Origin: DAOUGC01 sp034429695
Lineage (GTDB): Bacteria > Chloroflexota > Anaerolineae > Anaerolineales > Anaerolineaceae
Length of the DNA: 17,756 bases
NCBI GenBank assembly: GCA_034429695.1
Contig: DAOUGC010000263.1
Span: 1 to 17,756, forward strand
Reading direction: 5' to 3'
Position numbers and translations under genes: made by a program. The notes below the pieces were generated by a model. It was given only the letters and a program-made list of their open reading frames with translations, did not search any database and had not been told where the DNA came from. Of this stretch, positions 13,048-17,756 are shown piece after piece. Position 1 is the first letter of the stretch, and the number at the start of each line of letters is the position of its first letter.

Positions 13048-14073
13048 ATGAGTGATCAAACCGGTATTCCTTTATTGCAGGTGCAGGGACTAAAAACATA
13101 CTTCCACACCGAGAAGGGTGTGGTTAAAGCGGTGGACGGTGTGGACTTTCACGTCAACCGCGGCGAGGTGCTGGGTCTGGTGGGTGAGTCGGGCTGCGGC
13201 AAGAGCGTCACATCGTTCTCCATCCTGGGTCTGGTGGATGCACCGGGCAGGATCGAAGAGGGGCGCATCCTGTTTGAAGGGCGCGATCTGTTGACCATGA
13301 GCGAGCGCGACATGATGAATGTGCGCGGCAACAGCATCTCGATGATCTTCCAGCAACCCCAGAACAGCCTGAACCCGGTGTTCACCGTCGGTGAGCAGAT
13401 CACCGAGGTGTTCAAGATCCATTCCAACCTGGATAAAAAACAGGCGCTGGAGCGCACCATTGAGCTGTTGCAACTGGTGGGTATTCCAGACGCAGCCAGC
13501 AAAGCCGACGCTTACCCGCACGAGATGTCTGGCGGGCAGGCGCAGCGTGTGATGATCGCCATGGCGCTGGCATTGAACCCGCGCCTGTTGATTGCCGACG
13601 AGCCCACCACCGCGCTGGACGTAACCATTCAGGCGCAGATCCTGGACCTGATGCGAGACCTGCAGCACAAGATGCACACCGCGGTGATCCTGATCACCCA
13701 CGACCTGGGGGTCATCGCCGAGATGGCAGACCGCGTGGCGGTGATGTATGCCGGGCGCATCATTGAAGAAGCGCCTGTGGATGAACTTTTCGCCGACCCG
13801 CTGCACCCCTACACCCAGGGTTTGATCGCGTCGGTGCCGGTGTTGAACGAGGTGAAGGAAGAACTGGATACCATTCCCGGCAGCGTCCCCAACCTGATTG
13901 ACCTGCCAGTCGGCTGCCGCTTTGCGCCGCGCTGCGAGGCGCGGGTGCGCTACGACTGCGAAATTTGCGCCAGGGTGGAGCCGCCGCTGGTGGAGATCAA
14001 ACCGGAGCACAGGGTGCGCTGCTGGCTGTATCAGGATGCTGAAGGGCATGTCGCCCCCTTACGGAAGAACTGA
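13048..14073 (+). CDS. oppD: OppD/DppD-type ABC transporter ATP-binding protein
   Basis: A 341-residue ATPase that powers import on the cytoplasmic side. All nucleotide-binding motifs are intact: Walker A GESGCGKS (46-53), Q-loop FQQPQNSLNP (101-110), signature MSGGQ (160-164), Walker B LLIADEP (180-186, E185 catalytic) and switch H218 in ITHDL. The C-terminal oligopeptide/dipeptide region (HPYTQGL, VGCRFAPRC) carries cysteines at 290, 296, 304, 307 and 325. This is the pattern by which some OppD/DppD proteins bind an iron-sulfur cluster. The ATG at 13048 follows GAGGAGAGAAG. A longer open frame upstream (to 12790) only shadows the permease gene. Twelve bases separate it from the OppF start. 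Confidence 0.93.
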   Translation: MSDQTGIPLLQVQGLKTYFHTEKGVVKAVDGVDFHVNRGEVLGLVGESGCGKSVTSFSILGLVDAPGRIEEGRILFEGRDLLTMSERDMMNVRGNSISMIFQQPQNSLNPVFTVGEQITEVFKIHSNLDKKQALERTIELLQLVGIPDAASKADAYPHEMSGGQAQRVMIAMALALNPRLLIADEPTTALDVTIQAQILDLMRDLQHKMHTAVILITHDLGVIAEMADRVAVMYAGRIIEEAPVDELFADPLHPYTQGLIASVPVLNEVKEELDTIPGSVPNLIDLPVGCRFAPRCEARVRYDCEICARVEPPLVEIKPEHRVRCWLYQDAEGHVAPLRKN

Positions 14074-14084
14074 GGAGAGCCGCG

Positions 14085-15095
14085 ATGACAGAGACCATGC
14101 AAGCAACACCAACGACAGGCGCGAGCGAACTCCTGCGGGTGGAAAATCTGGTGAAATATTACCCTGTGCGCGGCGGTGTGCTGCGCCGGGTGGTGGCAAA
14201 CGTAAAAGCCGTGGACGGCGTGAGCTTCACCATTAAACAGGGTGAAACCCTGGGCCTGGTGGGGGAATCGGGCTGCGGCAAGACCACCGTTGGGCACACC
14301 CTGATGGGGTTGACCGAGCCTACCAGTGGGCAGGTTTGGTTTGACGGTGATGATATGTTCACACTGCGCGGCAAGGACATGAAGCGCGTGCGCAGCAAGA
14401 TGCAGATCGTGTTTCAAGACCCTTACTCGTCGCTGGACCCGCGCCTGCCGATTGGTGAATCAATCGCTGAGGGCCTGGTGGTGCACGGCATCGGCAACGG
14501 GCAGGAACGTTTTGAGCGCGTGCTGGAGGCTTTGAAGCGCGTCGGGCTGGAAGACTACCACGCCATGCGTTACCCGCACGAGTTTTCCGGTGGGCAGCGT
14601 CAGCGCATCGGCATTGCCAGGGCGCTGGTGCTCAATCCCAAGTTTATCGTGCTGGATGAACCCGTCTCTGCGCTGGATGTATCCATTCAGGCGCAGGTGC
14701 TGAATATTTTGCGGAAATTGCAACGAGATTTTGGCCTGACCTATCTGTTTGTGGCGCACAACCTGGCGGTGGTGGAACACATATCAGACCGCGTGGCGGT
14801 GATGTACCTGGGCAAAATTGTGGAACTTGCCTCGCGGGATGAACTCTTCGCACGACAATTGCACCCTTATACACGTGCTCTGATGAGCGCCATTCCCATT
14901 CCGAACCCGCGCCTCAAACGCGAGCGCATCATTTTGCCGGGGGATGTGCCTTCACCGTTGAAGCCGCCGTCTGGCTGCCGTTTTCACCCGCGCTGCCCGT
15001 ATGCGCGTCCCAGTTGCGCTGAGAAAGAGCCCGAATTGCGTGAACTTGTGCCGGGGCATCTGGTGGCGTGCGATTACGCGGAAGAATTTCTATAA
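14085..15095 (+). CDS. oppF: OppF/DppF-type ABC transporter ATP-binding protein
   Basis: A 336-residue second ATPase, expected to pair with OppD. Motifs: N-terminal LVKYYPVRGG typical of OppF, Walker A GESGCGKT (60-67), Q-loop FQDPYSSLDPR (110-120), signature FSGGQ (167-171) and Walker B FIVLDEP (D191, E192). The switch His is H225 in FVAHNL, where the OppF family often has SHDL. The C-terminal domain has cysteines at 298, 304, 311 and 329 (SGCRFHPRC, SCAEKEP), a possible metal-cluster site as in OppD. GGAGAG precedes the ATG. The next gene begins 32 bases after the stop, so OppF is the last core transporter gene but not the last gene before the terminator. Confidence 0.93.
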   Translation: MTETMQATPTTGASELLRVENLVKYYPVRGGVLRRVVANVKAVDGVSFTIKQGETLGLVGESGCGKTTVGHTLMGLTEPTSGQVWFDGDDMFTLRGKDMKRVRSKMQIVFQDPYSSLDPRLPIGESIAEGLVVHGIGNGQERFERVLEALKRVGLEDYHAMRYPHEFSGGQRQRIGIARALVLNPKFIVLDEPVSALDVSIQAQVLNILRKLQRDFGLTYLFVAHNLAVVEHISDRVAVMYLGKIVELASRDELFARQLHPYTRALMSAIPIPNPRLKRERIILPGDVPSPLKPPSGCRFHPRCPYARPSCAEKEPELRELVPGHLVACDYAEEFL

Positions 15096-15096
15096 T
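15091..15096 (+). promoter_or_regulatory. Perfect TATAAT overlapping the oppF stop, weak internal promoter candidate
   Basis: A perfect -10 hexamer lies across the oppF stop codon, 31 bases before the next start codon. No -35 box is present at normal spacing and there is no TGn extension, so it may be chance. Confidence 0.2.
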
Positions 15097-15127
15097 CTTT
15101 CGTTTTTGCGCCCCATAAGGAGGTCTC

Positions 15128-15502
15128 ATGCCCGGACCCATCATGCAGTTTCGTTCGCAGTCAGAATTAATCGATTATCTGCAGGAACTGGAAGACCGGC
15201 TGTCTGAGCTGGAAAACCAGAATAAAATGCAAAAGCTGCAAATTCAGGAACTGGAGCGCGGCAAGATCCCCGGTTCATCAGCGGCAATTGCAACACCGGG
15301 GCTCAACCCGGGGCTGCTGGCGCGCCTGGCTGAGTTGCCCAAAACCGGATTGCTGAGCAACAGTTTCATCCAGCGTGCCTTCACCGTGTGGGGGCATTAC
15401 TTTGTGGCGCAATTCATCATCAGTGCTGTTGTTGGGGTCATCTATATCATTCTGATGGTTATTTTTATTGCGATTGGCGCAGGTTCCGGTCTGGGCCAAT
15501 GA
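15128..15502 (+). CDS. Small coiled-coil and membrane-anchored protein of unknown function
   Basis: A 124-residue protein I do not recognise. The ATG follows an excellent ribosome site (TAAGGAGG). Residues about 10-45 form a heptad-rich coiled coil (SELIDYLQELEDRLSELENQ, then KMQKLQIQELERG). A flexible Pro/Gly stretch follows, then a single long hydrophobic helix near the C-terminus (about 93-118: FIISAVVGVIYIILMVIFIAI). The layout suggests a cytoplasmic coiled coil tethered to the membrane. It lies 32 bases after oppF and before the operon terminator, so it is probably cotranscribed with the importer. An accessory role is possible but unproven. Confidence 0.72.
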   Translation: MPGPIMQFRSQSELIDYLQELEDRLSELENQNKMQKLQIQELERGKIPGSSAAIATPGLNPGLLARLAELPKTGLLSNSFIQRAFTVWGHYFVAQFIISAVVGVIYIILMVIFIAIGAGSGLGQ

Positions 15503-15544
15503 TTGTGCCGATGAACGCATACGCTGTTGTTTGAATCTTTGGTC

Positions 15545-15579
15545 TTCCCCGACCCGGATTTCCGGATCGGGGAAATTTT
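15545..15579 (+). terminator. Rho-independent terminator of the ABC importer operon
   Basis: An 8-bp stem (TTCCCCGA with TCGGGGAA), a C-A mismatch, then CCGG with CCGG, loop ATTT, followed by ATTTT. It lies 42 bases after the last stop and closes the transcription unit that begins near 9088. Confidence 0.8.
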
Positions 15580-15650
15580 CATCAGGGACATGAATGCTCC
15601 CGGAGAAATGACTCATGGAAACCATTCTGAAAATCCTCCTGAAAGTGCTG

Positions 15651-15680
15651 TTGGAAAATGCATCCCTTCTTCCCTATAAT
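15651..15680 (+). promoter_or_regulatory. Promoter of the HhH-GNAT gene pair
   Basis: TTGGAA (15651-15656), 18 bases, perfect TATAAT (15675-15680). Transcription near 15687 would give a leader of about 60 bases. It lies inside an in-frame open stretch upstream of the HhH gene and argues against the far upstream ATG at 15615. Confidence 0.65.
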
Positions 15681-15746
15681 AAGAGCAGGGTAATTAAAAG
15701 CAGGGTCAGGGCATCCAAAAGCCCTGCAATGAGGAGGGAAAAAACG

Positions 15747-16271
15747 ATGGCAAAACACAGAAAAGAAACCAGCCAGCTAACCCCGGCGACCATCGGGTTA
15801 TTGTTGATTGTGCCGCCGCTGTTTATCGCCTTTCTGGTATGGCTGATCCGGCGCCATTATGCCCGGCGGAACGAAGCCTTGCAGAGTCAGCCGGTCAGGC
15901 AAACCCTGCCGGTGGTTGAACCACAGGAACCACCGCAGATACAACGCCAGGATGAGGTAGTGATCACGTTGAGCACAAGCGTGGCGCAAACCGTGACCAC
16001 TGAACCGGTGCGCGAGGAGGATCGGGTGGATGATCTGACCCTCATCGAGGGCATCGGCCCGAAGATCTCCGGGGTGCTGCAGTCGGCGGGCATTTCCAGT
16101 TTTGCCAGCCTGGCGGATACCTCTGAGGAGCGCTTGCGTGAGATTTTGGCGGGCAAGATTCGCATTGCCAACCCCGCAACATGGGCAGAGCAGGCGCGGC
16201 TGGCGGCGGCGGGCAAGTTTGATGAACTCACCGCGCTGCAGGCCACCCTGAAGGCAGGCCGGCGCGAATGA
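15747..16271 (+). CDS. Membrane-anchored helix-hairpin-helix protein
   Basis: A protein of 174 residues. The ATG at 15747 has a GGAGGG site; an upstream in-frame ATG at 15615 precedes the promoter and is rejected. The N-terminus is short and basic, a single membrane helix spans about 15-36 (IGLLLIVPPLFIAFLVWLI), and a variable Pro/Gln/Thr stretch follows (about 45-92). A helix-hairpin-helix domain at about 96-170 reads DLTLIEGIGPKISGVLQSAG and TSEERLREILAGK, then ATWAEQARLAAAGKFDELTALQ. The IEGIGPK turn is the usual DNA-backbone binding hairpin. The longer module, with ATWAEQA, occurs at the ends of many otherwise unrelated bacterial proteins, and its role there is not settled. Its stop overlaps the GNAT start (ATGA), so the two are coupled. 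Confidence 0.8.
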   Translation: MAKHRKETSQLTPATIGLLLIVPPLFIAFLVWLIRRHYARRNEALQSQPVRQTLPVVEPQEPPQIQRQDEVVITLSTSVAQTVTTEPVREEDRVDDLTLIEGIGPKISGVLQSAGISSFASLADTSEERLREILAGKIRIANPATWAEQARLAAAGKFDELTALQATLKAGRRE

Positions 16272-17140
16272 CCCCGGTGCATGACGGCTGCCGGGTGGTT
16301 GCGTACCGCCACGGCGGCGAATTTTTGGAGGGCGTCGGAGCGCATCTGAAACAAAACGAGGCGTTCAATAATCTACCGCTAGGTCTTGGGGAACGCCTCC
16401 GCGCAATGCCCGTTGGAGAAGACAACCGGCCATTTCTGGCAGCGGTGATGGCAGGCGACCAGCCAGCCCTGGCGGTGTTGATGACCCCGCCTTACAATCT
16501 GATCATCACCGCGCTGGTGGATGATGTCGAGCCGGCGCTGGATGCTCTGGCGGATTATCTGCAGCAAGCAAAAATATATCTGCCGGGTGTGCTGGGACCC
16601 TCGCGTGAAGCCGGGCTGTTTGCGTCCAAATGGGCGGAACGCTGTGGCCTTGAGGCGCGGTTGCACCGCGAGGAGCGCGTTTACGAACTGCGCAGGGTGA
16701 TCATGCCGCGTTGCGGGACAGGGGTTTTAAGGCCTGCACGGCAGGAGGACCTGGATGTACTGGCAGCCTGGATGAACGAATTTAATGTCGAGGCGCTGGG
16801 GGTGAATGACGCGGAGGAGGCGTACCGAACCACGGTGTTGCGCCTGCCGGATCTGTTTGTGTGGGAGGTGAAAGGCCGGGTGGTCTCCATGGCGGGCAAG
16901 ACAAGGCCCACGGCGCACAGCGTTACCATCTCGATGGTGTACACTCCACCTGAGTTGCGCGGGCATGGGTATGCCAGCGCGTGCGTGGCGCAGCTCAGCC
17001 AGGCGCTGCTGGACGGCGGCAGGCAGTTCATCACCCTGTTTACTGATCTGGCAAACCCGACCTCAAACAAGATTTATCAGGCAATCGGGTATCAGCCGCT
17101 GGGTGATTACCTGGAGTATCACTTCGGTGAAGAACGGTAG
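16268..17140 (+). CDS. GNAT-family N-acetyltransferase with an N-terminal extension
   Basis: A 290-residue protein. Its ATG overlaps the stop of the HhH gene (ATGA) with no clear ribosome site, which suggests translational coupling. The C-terminal GNAT domain (about 153-286) has the acetyl-CoA loop VYTPPELRGHGYASACVAQL (R231-G-H-G-Y-A) and the later TDLANPTSNKIYQAIGYQPLGDY, a pattern typical of catalytically competent GNATs. The first 145 residues (AVMAGDQPALAVLMTPPYNLIITAL, YLPGVLGPSREAGLFASKWAERCG) resemble the N-terminal half of two-part GNAT proteins. The substrate is unknown. It is the last gene in the window; a hairpin array begins 4 bases after its stop. Confidence 0.85.
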   Translation: MTPVHDGCRVVAYRHGGEFLEGVGAHLKQNEAFNNLPLGLGERLRAMPVGEDNRPFLAAVMAGDQPALAVLMTPPYNLIITALVDDVEPALDALADYLQQAKIYLPGVLGPSREAGLFASKWAERCGLEARLHREERVYELRRVIMPRCGTGVLRPARQEDLDVLAAWMNEFNVEALGVNDAEEAYRTTVLRLPDLFVWEVKGRVVSMAGKTRPTAHSVTISMVYTPPELRGHGYASACVAQLSQALLDGGRQFITLFTDLANPTSNKIYQAIGYQPLGDYLEYHFGEER

Positions 17141-17143
17141 CTA

Positions 17144-17302
17144 GTAGGTCGGGTGGGTGTACTTCCACCCCGATGTTTGAGTGAGACACACCGATTTATC
17201 CATAAAAAACGGTGGGCTGAGAAAAGCATCAGCCCACTCCACAGCAAACATCGTCTCTTGTGATGAAAATAATTCGTGTAATTCGTCGTTTCGTGCCATT
17301 CG
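17144..17302 (+). repeat. Long repeat, copy 1 (about 159 bp)
   Basis: Runs from GTAGGTCGGG to GTGCCATTCG and contains the H1 hairpin, the H2' hairpin (stem GTGGGCTGA/TCAGCCCAC, 17212-17237) and the start of the ATTCGTG-rich segment. By hand alignment it differs from the copy at 17599-17756 by two substitutions and one base in an A run. Confidence 0.9.
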
Positions 17303-17398
17303 TGTTAAATCTTTCCTCCGACCGGCGAAGATTGCGAGCTGGAAACGGTGGGTGAGGGAAAACGAACACGAATGACACGAAGAATCGAATGACACGAA
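17273..17398. repeat. Imperfect inverted repeat of ATTCGTG-rich segments
   Basis: The 34-base segment 17273-17306 and the reverse complement of 17365-17398 match at 28 of 34 positions by hand count. They enclose 58 bases without clear coding content. The arms are themselves built of CGTGNNATTCG-type sub-repeats. Confidence 0.8.
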
Positions 17399-17425
17399 AT
17401 GTTTTGAATCGGATAAACCACCCGT

Positions 17426-17646
17426 CGCTTTATCCATAAAAAATGGTGGGTTCAAAATCGAACCCACCCTACGGCGAACTGCATCACGTAGGTCGGGTTG
17501 GTGTCCTTCCAACCCGACGTTTGAGTGAGGCACACCGCTTTATACATAAAAAAACGGTGGGTTCAAAATCGAACCCACCTTACGGCGAACTGCATCACGT
17601 AGGTCGGGTGGGTGTACTTCCAACCCGACGTTTGAGTGAGACACAC
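17426..17646 (+). repeat. Tandem pair of about 110-bp units
   Basis: Two consecutive units (17426-17535 and 17536-17646), each an H2 hairpin (GGTGGGTTC, loop AAAATC, GAACCCACC), the spacer TACGGCGAACTGCATCACGTAG, an H1 hairpin (17492-17518 and 17603-17629) and GTTTGAGTGAG(G/A)CACAC. The second unit joins directly into the long repeat at 17599-17756. Confidence 0.88.
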
Positions 17647-17756
17647 CGATTTATCCATAAAAACGGTGGGCTGAGAAAAGCATCAGCCCACTCCACAGCA
17701 AACATCGTCTCTTGTGATGAAAATAATTCGTGTAATTCGTCGTTTCGTGCCATTCG
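17599..17756 (+). repeat. Long repeat, copy 2 (at least 158 bp, cut by the window end)
   Basis: Near-identical direct copy of 17144-17302, about 455 bases downstream. The match continues to the last base of the window, so the true repeat may be longer. Confidence 0.9.

Larger units (their letters stand above)
17141..17756. repeat. Gene-free modular hairpin repeat array, running off the window
   Basis: No believable gene here; short open frames on either strand consist of repeat units. The stretch is built from three motif types: a GTCGGGTTGG hairpin (H1), a GGTGGGTTC or GTGGGCTGA hairpin (H2), and ATTCGTG-rich segments in direct and inverted order. Modules are joined by conserved spacers (TTTATCCATAAAAAA, TACGGCGAACTGCATCACGTAG, GTTTGAGTGAGACACACCG). 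Confidence 0.85.

Noticed and set aside
13090..14049. Minus-strand open frame opposite oppD
   Set aside because: His/Gln-rich shadow of a gene whose ATPase motifs are complete on the plus strand.
15615..15746. ATG at 15615 as start of the HhH protein
   Set aside because: A TTGGAA-18-TATAAT promoter lies downstream of it, and the ATG at 15747 has a GGAGGG site followed directly by the membrane helix.
17141..17533. Open frames within the repeat array, on either strand
   Set aside because: The same translated segments (such as PPFFMDK) recur because they translate the DNA repeats. There is no ribosome site or codon bias.
17141..17756. CRISPR array
   Set aside because: Repeats are about 110 or 158 bp with internal hairpins, contiguous rather than separated by unique spacers, and no cas gene is near.
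17141..17756. Insertion sequence
   Set aside because: No transposase frame, and I could not find matching terminal inverted repeats with a target-site duplication.

Overview
The window looks like chromosomal DNA from a member of the Chloroflexota, probably Anaerolineae. This is an inference from style, not from a marker gene. The clues are Pro/Thr-rich linkers in an extracytoplasmic beta-propeller protein, a clostripain-type lipoprotein with an acidic spacer, an Ala/Pro-rich lipoprotein start on the solute-binding protein, GC-rich coding DNA with strong AGGAGG ribosome sites, and a modular array of noncoding hairpins. I see no rRNA, tRNA, CRISPR array, insertion sequence or phage gene.

Layout. 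1-2436 (+): the 3' part of a double beta-propeller protein and a hotdog thioesterase, closed by a strong terminator. 2448-2957 (-): a PPOX-like flavin-fold protein with a clear promoter. 3114-4605 (+): an EamA transporter overlapping a small membrane protein. 4602-5508 (-): an ASCH-domain protein followed by a DUF3052-like protein; the latter's stop codon interlocks with the stop of the converging membrane-protein gene. 5549-8845 (-): a tandem GNAT acetyltransferase and a large clostripain-family (C11) lipoprotein, ending in a good terminator. 8846-9194: a divergent control region. 9195-15579 (+): a complete Opp/Dpp-type ABC importer operon (binding protein, two permeases, two ATPases) plus a small coiled-coil/membrane protein, closed by a terminator. 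15651-17140 (+): a promoter, a membrane-anchored helix-hairpin-helix protein and a translationally coupled GNAT protein. 17141-17756: no gene, but a nested array of hairpin repeats running off the end of the window.

How the genes work together. The ABC operon is the main functional unit: a lipid-anchored binding protein delivers an oligopeptide-like solute to the OppB/OppC channel, driven by OppD/OppF. A hairpin between the binding-protein gene and the permeases would let the binding protein be made in excess. The upstream clostripain-like lipoprotein could make extracytoplasmic peptides, but that link rests on proximity only.

The strongest oddity is the binding protein at 9195-10865. Its segments are in swapped order: what is normally the N-terminal part of an SBP_bac_5 protein (ALAESWE, FHDG, DANDVV) sits at the C-terminus. 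What normally follows comes directly after the lipoprotein signal. This is what a circular permutation looks like, and the operon around it is intact.
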